Positions 1 to 8,723 of a DNA stretch of 41,382 bases are shown in pieces (the stretch's first letter is position 1; every line of letters begins with the position of its first letter). This DNA is from an uncultured Oscillospiraceae bacterium (GTDB taxonomy: Bacteria; Bacillota; Clostridia; Oscillospirales; Oscillospiraceae), in the NCBI GenBank assembly GCA_947589545.1, contig CANQBA010000034.1, positions 1-41,382 on the forward strand, read 5' to 3'. The notes under the pieces were generated by a model, which was given only the letters and a program-made list of their open reading frames with translations, made no database searches and was not told the DNA's origin. The position numbers were made by a program, and so were the translations under genes.

Positions 1-453
1 GCAGCCCTCGTCCATGGTGAAGCGCTGGCGCTCCCAGTCGCAGGAGGAGCCCAGGGTCTTCAGCTGCTCCACGATCCTGTCGCCGTACTTGTTCTTCCAG
101 TCCCAGACCCGCTCCAGAAACTTGTCCCGGCCCAGGTCGAAGCGGGTGAGGCCCTCGCCTCTCAGCTGCTCCTCCACCTTGATCTGGGTGGCGATGCCGG
201 CGTGGTCGCAGCCGGGGAGCCACAGGGCGGAGTAGCCCTTCATGCGCTTGTAGCGGATGAGGATGTCCTGGAGCGTCTCGTCAAAGGCGTGGCCCAGATG
301 GAGCTGGCCCGTCACGTTGGGGGGCGGGATGACGATGGTGAAGGGCTTCTTGTCGGGGTCGCGCTGGGCGTGGAAATAGCCCCCGTCCAGCCACATCTGA
401 TAGATGCGCTTCTCCACCGCCTTGGGGTCGTACACTTTCGGCAGTTCTTTCAT
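1..453 (-). CDS. valS: Valine--tRNA ligase, N-terminal part (runs off the window)
   Basis: Class I aminoacyl-tRNA synthetase that charges tRNA-Val in the cytosol. Only the first 151 residues are present; the gene continues beyond base 1. The translation starts [10 protein letters not shown] and carries PPPNVTG followed by HLGHA, the class I HIGH-type ATP-binding signature in the form typical of ValRS, then the [10 protein letters not shown] segment conserved in the ValRS/IleRS/LeuRS group. The start ATG (complement of 451-453) lies just downstream of a T-box leader, which fits a synthetase regulated by uncharged tRNA. IleRS and LeuRS are less likely because their equivalent motifs differ. Confidence is high. 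Confidence 0.95.
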   Translation of the reverse strand, partial: MKELPKVYDPKAVEKRIYQMWLDGGYFHAQRDPDKKPFTIVIPPPNVTGQLHLGHAFDETLQDILIRYKRMKGYSALWLPGCDHAGIATQIKVEEQLRGEGLTRFDLGRDKFLERVWDWKNKYGDRIVEQLKTLGSSCDWERQRFTMDEGC

Positions 454-484
454 ACGTTTCCTTTCCTTTCCGGGGCAATAAAAA

Positions 485-514
485 TTCGCCCCAAGCAGAT
501 CTGCTCAGGGCGAA
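485..514 (-). terminator. T-box intrinsic terminator before valS
   Basis: Arms TTCGCCC (485-491) and GGGCGAA (508-514) enclose the palindrome AGCAGATCTGCT. On the minus strand the stem is followed by TTTTTATT. It is the terminating alternative to the T-box antiterminator. Confidence 0.88.
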
Positions 515-722
515 CGAAAGCTTTCATCCGCGGTACCACCTGAATTCCCCGCTTTCGCGGGGCGCTCAACGCTCTGTAACGGGAGCGCCCGTCGGCGGCT
601 GGCGGCAAAGCCCTCACCTCCGCGGCTCCGGGACGACCTTTCGGCGGTTTTCGTCAAAGCCTCGCACCTGCCGGCTTCTCTCTGGGACGATCCGCGCCTA
701 CTTCTTCCCCTCAACGCCATTT
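485..722 (-). promoter_or_regulatory. T-box riboswitch leader of valS
   Basis: The minus strand carries the T-box antiterminator signature AGGTGGTACCGCGG (complement of 528-541), followed by an intrinsic terminator (485-514) just before valS. Upstream, the stem I region shows the usual AGTA and CCAGAGAG elements and a GGTGCGAG segment (about 650-700). A GGTCGTCCCGGAGC stretch holds two overlapping GUC triplets, either of which would be a valine specifier. Uncharged tRNA-Val is expected to pair with the specifier and with the UGG of the T-box and so prevent termination. The exact specifier position was not proven by folding. Confidence 0.92.
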
Positions 723-728
723 GGGGGT

Positions 729-757
729 ATTATATGCGGATTTATCCCGTTTGTCAA
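729..757 (-). promoter_or_regulatory. Sigma-A promoter of the valS T-box transcript
   Basis: On the minus strand TTGACA (complement of 752-757) and TATAAT (complement of 729-734) are consensus hexamers separated by exactly 17 nt. Transcription should start near 722 and run through the T-box. Confidence 0.88.
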
Positions 758-835
758 GGCGTAATTTTACTTTTTGGCGGTGGGCGCGCCGGAAATTCGA
801 CACCCTGTCCGGCCGGATACGCGGCGGGTCAATCG

Positions 836-870
836 TAGGGGCCGCCTCCCGGGGCGGCCCGATTTTTGCG
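836..870. repeat. Short palindromic intergenic repeat between valS and the glucan synthase
   Basis: GGGCCGCC (839-846) and GGCGGCCC (853-860) form a perfect 8-bp stem preceded by AATCGTAG and followed on the plus strand by ATTTTTG. The U-tract faces the plus strand, where no gene needs a terminator, so it would be a poor terminator for the minus-strand gene that ends at 884. It resembles REP-like dispersed palindromes. No second copy was found in this window. The rest of 758-883 shows nothing else. Confidence 0.4.
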
Positions 871-883
871 TTACGGTTTCAAT

Positions 884-3800
884 TTAATGCGCCCCTTCTG
901 TGATCCTCCCTATCTCCACGCCCTCCTTTGACGCGGGCTCTCCGTCGATGAGCGCGCCCTCCGGGAAGAGGCGGATGTCCAGCGTCCTGCCGCCGGCGGT
1001 ATAGAGCACCCTGGCCGGGGTGAGGCTGTCGGGCAGCTCCGGCTCCACAAAGAGCCGCCCGTCCCGCATACGCAGGCCCAGCAGGCTCTCCGTCACCGCC
1101 CGGAAATACCACCCCGCCGACCCGGTGTACCACGTCCACCCCGCCCGGCCCGAAAGCCCCTGGGCGGCGCTGACGTCGGCGGCCATCACGTAGGGCTCGG
1201 CGGCGTACGTCCGCGCCTCCCGCTCCCCCGGCGCCAAGGCCGCCAGAAGCTCCGCGCCCCGCTCCCGCTGACCTGTCCGCAGCAGCGCCATCGCCAGCCA
1301 CACGGCGGCGTGGGTGTACTGTCCGCCGTTCTCCCGGAAGCCGGGGGCGTAGGCGCGGATATACCCCACCGTTGCGCTCCCCCGGTCAAAGGGCGGGTCA
1401 AAGAGCTTGACAAGCCGGCTTTTTTCGTCGTAGAGCCTTGTATACGCGCTCTGGAGCGCCTGCTTCACCCGCGACCTGTCGGCACCGGCAAAGGCGGCGA
1501 AGCTCTGGGAGAGGGAGTCCAATTCGCACTCCCGCTCCTCCTCCGGCCTGTCCCCGGCATCGCTCCCCAGAGGCGTGCCGTCGTCGCAGAAGCCCCGGAG
1601 ATACCACGAACCCCGGTAGGCCCCCTCTGCGGCCCGCAGCAGGGCGGCGGAGGCCCGCTCATACGCCTCGCCGTTCTCCCCCTCCCGGCGGCAGAGGGCC
1701 GCCAGCTCCCGCAGGACCAGACTGCCGAACAGGGTCAGCCACACGCTTTCGCCGCGTCCGGCCCGGCCCACGCCGTCAAAGCCGTCGTTCCAGTCCCCGC
1801 CCAGCATCAGGGCAAGGCCGTGCTCCCCCACGCCCCGCCGGAGGAACAGATCGGCGGCGGCCAGGGCGTGACGCAGTACCGTGTCCCGCTCCGCGCTCAC
1901 CTCGGGCCGCTCGTACCTGTCCCGCTCCCCCGCTTCCAGGGTTGGGGACAAAAGCCAGCTCTCCTCCTGGCGCAGAACGGTTCTGTCGCCGGTTCGATTT
2001 ACATAATCGCACAACGCCCAGGGCAGCCACAGCAGGTCGTCGGAGCAGTGGGTCCGCACGCCCATCAGGCCCTCCGGCGTGTCGTGCCACCAGTGCATCA
2101 CGTCCCCCTCCCGGTACTGGCGGGAGGCGGCCAGCGCGATCTGCTTCCGGGCCAGCTCCGGCTCCACCAAAAGCAGGGACAGGGCGTCCTGGAGCTGATC
2201 CCGGAAGCCCATGGCCCCGCCGTTCTGGTAAAGGCCCGTGCGGGCCAGCAGGCGGCAGGCCAGGGACTGATAGACGGCCCAGCCGTTGACAAAGGCGTCC
2301 AGGCGCTTATCCGGCGTCTCGATTTTCACCCGGCCGCAGATCTCCCGCCAGTGGGCCCTGGTCTTTTCCAGCAGTCTGTCCGCCTCCGCCAGGGCGCTTT
2401 GGAGCTCGGGAAGGGGCGCGGTGCCGGAGACGATGACAAGCCGCGCCGGGGCCGGCAGGGTAAAGGCGACGCAGGGCTCCTCCCCCGCCCCGGTAAACCC
2501 GTCGTACACCCCCATCAGGGCGCTTTTCCGCCGGCAGGTGAAGGCGTCCGGCGTCTCGGAGACGAGGCAGGTAAACCGCCGGTTTTTATAGGGGCCGGAG
2601 GGGTTGCGGGCGGTAAAGGCCCCGCCCTCGAAGCCCGTGACAATGGCCCTGGCCCCCAGGGCCGTCTCGCCCAGAATAAGGTTCAGGTCATAGGCCACCT
2701 CCGCGCCGCCGGTGTCGCCGGTAAGCTCCAAAATCAGCACCCTGGCGGCCATATCCACCGGCACAAAGGCGGTGAGGCGGGAGCGGACAGGGCCGAAGTC
2801 CCGTTCCCAGGCCGCCCAGCCGAAGCCGTACTCCACCAGCGTGGGCAGGCCCGCGCCGTCGGCAAAGAGGGAGCGCGCCGCGCCCCCCAGCCGCAGCGTC
2901 AGCCGCTCCGGCCCCGTTTCGGCCGCCGGATCGCCCAGCCAGGGGTCGATCTTGAAGAGCCGGGAATTGCCGCTCCACATATGGCCCGCGCCGCACTCGG
3001 TGGCCAAAAAGCCGAAGCTCTCGTTGGCCAGCACCAGGCTCCAGGCGGCCTCCGGCAGGGCGTCCGTCATGGCGAAGCGGAACGTCCCGTCCTCCGCCCA
3101 CCGGCACGTCACCTCCCCTGTGCCCCGCAGATACCGGGGGCGGGGCGCCGGCGTCCTCTCCCGGCGGGCCGGGGCGGCGGGAACGGCGTCCAGCCGGACG
3201 TTCAGATTGGCGTAGGCCTCGCATGCCACGCCGCCGTTCCCGGACGCCTCCACCGGATGGACGCCGCCCGGCGCGTCCAGGGTACTCTCCCGCCCTATGC
3301 GCCGCAGCTCCTCCAGCACCGCCGTCCTCTGGGCCTTGCGGTAGTCGCCGCCGTCGGTGAGGAGCAGAGCCAAATCGCTCTCCACCCCGTTTTCCGCCAG
3401 GAGCGCGTGGAGGCGGATGAGCTTTTTTACCCCCTCCAGCTCGTCCTCGCTCCCCACCCTGGCGCACAGCAGGGGGATCTGCCCGGAAAGGCCCAGGCTC
3501 CAGAGCTCCTCTAAGGGGATACTCCCCGCCGCCAGGAGCTTTTGGCGCTGTTCCGACGGCTCCGGGCCGAAGATCAGCCTGGGCAGGAGCCCCAGGGCGG
3601 CCCTGGTGTCGGCCACGTCCAGCCCCAGCATCAGCGCCGCGGCGGAGAGGCGGGACACCGCCTGATTTTCCCGGCGCTGGAGGTTCCTCTGGGCCGTGAC
3701 GGCGGCCTCCCCGGCGTCCGTCCCCACGCCCAGGGCGAAGGTCACACGCCCCCGGCCCCCGGTGAGCTTCAGAGGGACGGTCAGCGCCACATGGAAGTCC

Positions 3801-6800
3801 GGGCAGGCCCGCAAAAGCTCCCCCGCCCCCAGGGGCTCGCCCCGCCGGGCGTGGGTCACGGCGATAAAGGGCTTATCCGCCGCCGCGCACAGATAGACCG
3901 CCCGCTCCCCCGGCCTGGGCCGCCGGCAGACCGTCAGGACACCGCCGGTGAGCTTCGCCTCCAGGGCCAGCAGGGAGAAGGCCGGATGGGCGGTAAAGTC
4001 CGCCCGCCGCTGGAGCACCGGGGTAAAGACGCACAGGATCTCGCAGGAGGCCAGCTCCGCCGGGGCCGTCACCTCCACCTGGCGCACCTCCCCCGCCCCG
4101 GAGGGCGGGACGGAGACGGTGAGGACGGCGGACAGGCCGCCCCTTTTGGCCCTGAACGCCCCCTGGGTGTCGGAAAGCTCACAGGTATAGCGGGCCGTCT
4201 CGTCGTAGTCCGGGGCGGGGGTCAGGGGCAGCAGCTCCCTCTCCGTCCGCAGATAGAAGGCCATCCCCGTCTCCCCCAGGGGATCCGCGTCAAAGCGCGT
4301 GACCTCCAGCTCCCGGAACCGGGAACGGGACGCGCCCGTCTCCGTCAGGAGCACCGTATACGGCCCGTTGGACAGGGGCACGGCGGCGGGCGTCAGGGCG
4401 TCCACGGTGTCCAATTTCTCAAAATAGCCGCCGGACTCGCCCCTTCCGGGCTTCTCCGGCACATCCCGGGGACTCTGCCGCATGAGGATCCGGCCCGTGG
4501 GTACCCGCTCCTCCAACAGCTCCCGGAAGGCCCCCATGCGCCGGTCCTCCATGAATTTTTTCTGGAAGACGCCGCCGCACAGGACGTTGGCCACCGCCGT
4601 CAGGCTCATGCCCAGGTGGTGGGCCATAAAGCTCCGGACGATCCGGGGCCTGCCGCCGCCGGCGCGGGCGGGGGTGAAATCCGCCGCCTCGTAAAAGCCG
4701 TATTTCCCGTAGAGGCCCAGCCCCTCCAGCCGTTTCAGATTCCGCACCGCGCCCCGGGGATCCAGGGACAGGGCCAGGAATGTGGCGTATGGGGCGATCA
4801 CCGTCTCGGCATCCATGCCCCGCTTCAGGGCCAGGCGCTGGACGCCGTGGGCCTTGTAGCGGTAGGCGAGGCCCGGATCGAAGGCGTAAAAGCCGCTCTC
4901 GGAGATCCCCCAGGGGACGCCCCGCCGCGCCCGCTTCTGGACATAGAGGCAGAACCGGGCGCTCTCGTAGAGAAGGGAGTCCCGGGGGACGGGCAGGAGC
5001 AGATCGGGCATCAGGTACTCGAACATGGTGCCCGTCCAGCTGACCATCCCGGCGTAGCCGTCCTGGCTCACCAGGGCCCGGCTCAGCCGCCGCCAATGCT
5101 TGCGGGGGACCTGCCCCAGCGCCACGGCGATGAAGCCGGTCTGCCGCGCCTCGCTGGCCAGCAGGTCGTACCACCCCTTTGTGGGCTCGTCCTTCCCCAG
5201 CTCCCAGCCGATATGAAAAAGCTTCCTCCGCTCATCGAACAGGGGCCGCAGATCGGTGCCCTCGATGAGCTTCTCGCACCTCTCCGCACCGGTCCCGTCC
5301 CCCGTGGCGGCCAGCCACGCCTTCAGCGCGATGAGACAGCCCAGCAGATTGCCGCTGTCCACCGTGGAGACGTACCGGGGCTCCAGGGGCGCCAGGGTGC
5401 GGGTGTCGTACCAGTTCAGCAGATTCCCGTGCCATTTCTCCAGCTTCTCCACGGTGTCCAGCGTCCTGCCGATCCGCTCCCCGGCCTGGACGGGGCTTAT
5501 ATACCCCAGCTCCGCCGCCGCGGCGGCGGACAGGAGCGCCAGTCCGATGTTGGTGGGGGAGGTGCGGTGGGCCGCCCCGGTGTCCGGCTCGATCTGCACG
5601 TTATCCGGGGGCAGGAAGTTGTCCTCCGCCGTCATGTTCTCCTCAAAAAACCGCCAAATCTCCCGGCCCCGGCCAAGAAGCCACGCCCTGTCGGCCTGGG
5701 AGATATGCGCCTCCTGCCGGCGCGGGTCGGAGAGGGCCTTGGCAAAGGCCGGGGCGAAGATCCAGACGATCGCCACCGCCCAGGAGAGGGCGCTCCGGGC
5801 CCCCAACAGCAGAATTAGTCCCGCCGCGGGGCACGCCGCCAGGGCCAGATAGTTCACATAGACGGTGTTGCCGTGCTTTTTCTCCGCCTCCGAGGCGGTG
5901 ACCCAGCGCAGAAGCCCCCGGTGGCTGACGGTCATGCGCCAGAGGGCCGTCACGGCGGCCTTCAGCTGGATAGTCCCCTGGGCGGGCAGGAGCATCAGCG
6001 TCACCAGCCACCTGGTGAGCGTCCCGCCCAGACCCGGCAGGACGGCGGAGTGGTAGCGCGTAAGCCCGGAGCCGTCGTGCCGGAGAAAGCTCCGGGCCAG
6101 ATCCAGCAGGAGGGGGCTCACGAACCCCGCCAGGGCGATGACGGCCGCCGCCGTCAGCCCCCGCCCCGGCAGGAGCATGGCCGCCATTAAGGCTATGAGC
6201 ACCGCCGGGGGCAGAAGGCTCCGGCGCAGATTATCTAAGATCTTCCAGCGATCCAGCTCCGGGAGGGTATTCTTCACCAGCGCCCCGTCCCGGATCCTGA
6301 CCCGGCCGGTACACCAGCGCAGATTCTGCCAGTCCCCCCGGATCCACCGCTCCTGCCGGGCAAACCAGGAGGTGATCTTGGCGGGGCACCCGTCGGACAG
6401 CTCCAGATCGGTGACGAAGGCGCACCGCATGTACGCCCCCTCCAGGATATCGTGGGACAGCACCGTGTTGTCGGGGAACCGCCCGTCCAAAAGCCGCCGG
6501 TACACCGGCACGTTGATGAGCCCCTTGCCCATGAACGTCCCCTCGTCAAAGAGATCCTGATAGAGGTCGCTCACCGCCCCCGCGTAGGGGTCAAAGCCGC
6601 CCACGCCGGCAAAAAGCCGGGAGAAGTCGGTCTTTCCGGCGCTCTCCAGCTCCACCGCCACCCGGGGCTCCAGGATGCCGTAGCCGGACACCACCCGCTT
6701 TTGGGCCTCGTCGATGACCGGTACGTTCAGCGGGTGGAGGGCCGTGCCCACCAGCTCCCGGGCCGTCCCGGCGGTGAGGCGCGTGTCCGCGTCCAGCGTC

Positions 6801-8233
6801 AGGATAAAGTTCGCGCCCGGAAGGGCGCTTTCGTCCCCACAGAGGGCCCGGAGGGCGCTTTTCTCCCCGCTCAGGAGCCTGACCAGCTCCTCGATGGCGC
6901 CCCGCTTACGCTCCCGGCCCATCCACACCTTGTCGGCCTCGTTCCGCTCCCGCTCCCGGTAAAAGAGATAGAACCCGCCGCCGTATTTCCCGTTCAGCGC
7001 CTCCACCGCCGCCCTGGCGGAGGCCAGGATGGGGCCGTCCTCCCGGACGCGCTTCTGCCCCGCCTCCTTAAGATCCGCCAACAGCCCGAACAGCAGGTTC
7101 TCCCCCGCGTCCCGGTTGGCCAGCCTGTACTCCTCCATAAGGCGGGCGAATTTCGGCCCGTCCTTCTCCCCGGTCAGGAGGGCGGAGATGACGCAGACGG
7201 TCTTCCCCGCCTTGGGGATCCCGCCCGCCAGGGCCATCCTGGGCAGACGCCGGGGCCTGACGAGCCGCAGCGCCACGGCGTCTGTCAGATTTTTCACCGC
7301 CTCTGAAACGGGCAGGAGCACCAAAAGCGCGCTCCAACCAGACCCCGTGACCACGCCCGTAAGGACGGTGAAAAAGAGCGTGGCCAGGGTGATAACGGCG
7401 ATATACCAGGACGCCCGCCGCTCCTTGGGGGCCTTGCCCAGAGGGCGGGTGAAGATATACGCGCCCACATGCCGCTCCTCCCCCCGGGAGGCCAGCTCCA
7501 GCACCTTTTTGGCCGCGTCATACTCCTCCATCCCGGCCCTCCGCGCCTCCAGCGCCAGCCGCGCCCGGTAGGAGCGGCGGGTATCCTCGTCCATCAGGGG
7601 GTAGATCCCGGCGGGATCGGCCCGCAGGGCGGCCTCCACCCGGTTCACCGCCTCCAGGATATCGCCGGCGTCGATGACGGACAGCGCCCGGAGGGAGGTG
7701 AAGATGTTTTTGAAAAGCAGGGCCCGCTCCGCGTCGTCCCTGACCTCCCCCTCCGGCAATATGGCCTCCAAAAAGGCGCACAGCTCCGCCGTCAGGGCCG
7801 GGACAAAGGCGGAGAGCTCCCGCTCCGTCAGGACTCTCACCTTCTGAAACTCGTCCAGAAAGAGGCGCATCCGCTCCCCCGTCACCTCCCCGCGCCCGGA
7901 ACGCACCAGGGCGGAGGCCGCCTCGGAGATGAGGGCCCTGCCGCCGCCCAGGCACCGGGGCAGCTTGCCCAGGGCGCGCAGCTCCGCCGCCGCGGCCTTG
8001 CCCGCCCGCTCGGCCAGGTACCAGTTGTCCCGGAACCACTCGTCCGCCTCCCCCTGTCCGCCCCTTTTCAGGGCCGCGCAGTGGTCTGCCAGGACGCGCA
8101 GCGTCCTTTGAAGGCGGGCGGCGCTCTTAGCCCCGCTGACGAATCCGTCCCGCTCCAGGGCGGCGGCGGTGTTGCGGGCAAAGTTGCCCAGCGTCTCGTT
8201 TTCCATGTATATTCCCGTGTCGGCATCCTTCAT
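884..8233 (-). CDS. Cyclic beta-1,2-glucan synthase-type protein (GT84 + GH94-like), 2449 aa
   Basis: Giant membrane enzyme expected to initiate, elongate and cyclise beta-1,2-glucan from UDP-glucose. Seen in order: an N-terminal helical region; a membrane segment near residues 270-310; a GT-A glycosyltransferase with LDADT near residue 480 and QERWIRG near 630; further hydrophobic segments (about 670-830); a glucoamylase-like region with NIGLALLSAA and DSGNLLG (about 890-1150); then a C-terminal GH94-like part with GGDWNDG near 2150 and GWTWYTGSAGW near 2370. The length is slightly below the roughly 2800 residues usual in rhizobial NdvB/Cgs. The start is the ATG at 8233 because GGAGG lies 7 nt upstream; the TTG at 8245 would precede that site. 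It is monocistronic. Homologues exist in Clostridia, but the product made here (cyclic or linear) is inferred. Confidence 0.9.
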   Translation of the reverse strand: MKDADTGIYMENETLGNFARNTAAALERDGFVSGAKSAARLQRTLRVLADHCAALKRGGQGEADEWFRDNWYLAERAGKAAAAELRALGKLPRCLGGGRALISEAASALVRSGRGEVTGERMRLFLDEFQKVRVLTERELSAFVPALTAELCAFLEAILPEGEVRDDAERALLFKNIFTSLRALSVIDAGDILEAVNRVEAALRADPAGIYPLMDEDTRRSYRARLALEARRAGMEEYDAAKKVLELASRGEERHVGAYIFTRPLGKAPKERRASWYIAVITLATLFFTVLTGVVTGSGWSALLVLLPVSEAVKNLTDAVALRLVRPRRLPRMALAGGIPKAGKTVCVISALLTGEKDGPKFARLMEEYRLANRDAGENLLFGLLADLKEAGQKRVREDGPILASARAAVEALNGKYGGGFYLFYRERERNEADKVWMGRERKRGAIEELVRLLSGEKSALRALCGDESALPGANFILTLDADTRLTAGTARELVGTALHPLNVPVIDEAQKRVVSGYGILEPRVAVELESAGKTDFSRLFAGVGGFDPYAGAVSDLYQDLFDEGTFMGKGLINVPVYRRLLDGRFPDNTVLSHDILEGAYMRCAFVTDLELSDGCPAKITSWFARQERWIRGDWQNLRWCTGRVRIRDGALVKNTLPELDRWKILDNLRRSLLPPAVLIALMAAMLLPGRGLTAAAVIALAGFVSPLLLDLARSFLRHDGSGLTRYHSAVLPGLGGTLTRWLVTLMLLPAQGTIQLKAAVTALWRMTVSHRGLLRWVTASEAEKKHGNTVYVNYLALAACPAAGLILLLGARSALSWAVAIVWIFAPAFAKALSDPRRQEAHISQADRAWLLGRGREIWRFFEENMTAEDNFLPPDNVQIEPDTGAAHRTSPTNIGLALLSAAAAAELGYISPVQAGERIGRTLDTVEKLEKWHGNLLNWYDTRTLAPLEPRYVSTVDSGNLLGCLIALKAWLAATGDGTGAERCEKLIEGTDLRPLFDERRKLFHIGWELGKDEPTKGWYDLLASEARQTGFIAVALGQVPRKHWRRLSRALVSQDGYAGMVSWTGTMFEYLMPDLLLPVPRDSLLYESARFCLYVQKRARRGVPWGISESGFYAFDPGLAYRYKAHGVQRLALKRGMDAETVIAPYATFLALSLDPRGAVRNLKRLEGLGLYGKYGFYEAADFTPARAGGGRPRIVRSFMAHHLGMSLTAVANVLCGGVFQKKFMEDRRMGAFRELLEERVPTGRILMRQSPRDVPEKPGRGESGGYFEKLDTVDALTPAAVPLSNGPYTVLLTETGASRSRFRELEVTRFDADPLGETGMAFYLRTERELLPLTPAPDYDETARYTCELSDTQGAFRAKRGGLSAVLTVSVPPSGAGEVRQVEVTAPAELASCEILCVFTPVLQRRADFTAHPAFSLLALEAKLTGGVLTVCRRPRPGERAVYLCAAADKPFIAVTHARRGEPLGAGELLRACPDFHVALTVPLKLTGGRGRVTFALGVGTDAGEAAVTAQRNLQRRENQAVSRLSAAALMLGLDVADTRAALGLLPRLIFGPEPSEQRQKLLAAGSIPLEELWSLGLSGQIPLLCARVGSEDELEGVKKLIRLHALLAENGVESDLALLLTDGGDYRKAQRTAVLEELRRIGRESTLDAPGGVHPVEASGNGGVACEAYANLNVRLDAVPAAPARRERTPAPRPRYLRGTGEVTCRWAEDGTFRFAMTDALPEAAWSLVLANESFGFLATECGAGHMWSGNSRLFKIDPWLGDPAAETGPERLTLRLGGAARSLFADGAGLPTLVEYGFGWAAWERDFGPVRSRLTAFVPVDMAARVLILELTGDTGGAEVAYDLNLILGETALGARAIVTGFEGGAFTARNPSGPYKNRRFTCLVSETPDAFTCRRKSALMGVYDGFTGAGEEPCVAFTLPAPARLVIVSGTAPLPELQSALAEADRLLEKTRAHWREICGRVKIETPDKRLDAFVNGWAVYQSLACRLLARTGLYQNGGAMGFRDQLQDALSLLLVEPELARKQIALAASRQYREGDVMHWWHDTPEGLMGVRTHCSDDLLWLPWALCDYVNRTGDRTVLRQEESWLLSPTLEAGERDRYERPEVSAERDTVLRHALAAADLFLRRGVGEHGLALMLGGDWNDGFDGVGRAGRGESVWLTLFGSLVLRELAALCRREGENGEAYERASAALLRAAEGAYRGSWYLRGFCDDGTPLGSDAGDRPEEERECELDSLSQSFAAFAGADRSRVKQALQSAYTRLYDEKSRLVKLFDPPFDRGSATVGYIRAYAPGFRENGGQYTHAAVWLAMALLRTGQRERGAELLAALAPGEREARTYAAEPYVMAADVSAAQGLSGRAGWTWYTGSAGWYFRAVTESLLGLRMRDGRLFVEPELPDSLTPARVLYTAGGRTLDIRLFPEGALIDGEPASKEGVEIGRITEGAH

Positions 8234-8301
8234 AGAGTCCTCCAATGATCTCTCTTGGCGTTGTTCACACTATTATCTGTGCAAATCCAGAAAAGTATTC
8301 C

Positions 8302-8330
8302 TTGACAAACCCTCCCGCCCCGTGTATAAT
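8302..8330 (+). promoter_or_regulatory. Sigma-A promoter of ylxM-ffh
   Basis: TTGACA (8302-8307) and TATAAT (8325-8330) are both perfect consensus hexamers with a 17-nt spacer. ylxM starts 39 nt downstream. Confidence 0.88.
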
Positions 8331-8338
8331 AGGCCAGG

Positions 8339-8360
8339 TGTAAAACGAAACTGTTTTACA
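8339..8360. promoter_or_regulatory. Putative operator in the ylxM-ffh leader
   Basis: Perfect inverted repeat TGTAAAAC (8339-8346), a 6-nt spacer, then GTTTTACA (8353-8360). It covers the probable transcription start, between the -10 box and the ribosome binding site. The position suits a repressor site or a small 5' mRNA hairpin. YlxM itself has a helix-turn-helix, so autoregulation is possible but not shown. Confidence 0.5.
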
Positions 8361-8369
8361 GGTGATGAG

Positions 8370-8720
8370 ATGCGCAGCGACACATACCAGCTTACCCTGC
8401 TCTACGACTTCTTCGGGGAGCTTCTCACCGGCACCCAGCGGGAGTATTTCGAATACTACTACGCCGACGACCTGTCCCTCTCGGAGATCGCGGAGCTCAC
8501 GGGCGTCACCCGCCAATCCGTCCGCGCGGTCCTGGCCCGGGCGGAGGCGCTTCTGCGGGAGTACGAGGCGAAGACCGGCGTGGTGGCCCGCTTCCGGGAG
8601 ATCTCCAAAAAGGTGGACGAGCTCCAGGTCAGGGTATCCGAGCTTACGGCGCTCTCCACGGGGCGCGCCGGGGAGCTGGCGCGGGAGGTGCGCGACGGTC
8701 TGGAGGAATTGAAGGGTTGA
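8370..8720 (+). CDS. ylxM: YlxM/p13-like helix-turn-helix protein
   Basis: Small protein of the UPF0122 family (116 aa), found in Firmicutes next to ffh and linked to the signal recognition particle pathway. The N-terminal half contains a sigma-70 region 4-like helix-turn-helix (LSLSEIAELTGVTRQSVRA, about residues 32-50). The C-terminal half is helical and charged (ISKKVDELQVRVSELTA), suggesting a short coiled coil. The ATG at 8370 is chosen because AGGTG lies 5 nt upstream and the family begins here; the open frame upstream has no such signal. ffh begins 3 nt after the stop, so the two are co-transcribed from the promoter at 8302. Confidence 0.92.
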   Translation: MRSDTYQLTLLYDFFGELLTGTQREYFEYYYADDLSLSEIAELTGVTRQSVRAVLARAEALLREYEAKTGVVARFREISKKVDELQVRVSELTALSTGRAGELAREVRDGLEELKG

Positions 8721-8723
8721 ACT

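Noticed and set aside
1310-5818. Two very long open frames (734 and 758 codons) on the plus strand opposite the glucan synthase
   Set aside because: They mirror the high GC3 of the real minus-strand gene, have Pro/Gly/Arg/Gln-rich composition, no family motifs and no ribosome sites.
8234-8245. TTG start of the glucan synthase at 8245
   Set aside because: The GGAGG ribosome site lies between this codon and the ATG at 8233, so the ATG is the better start.
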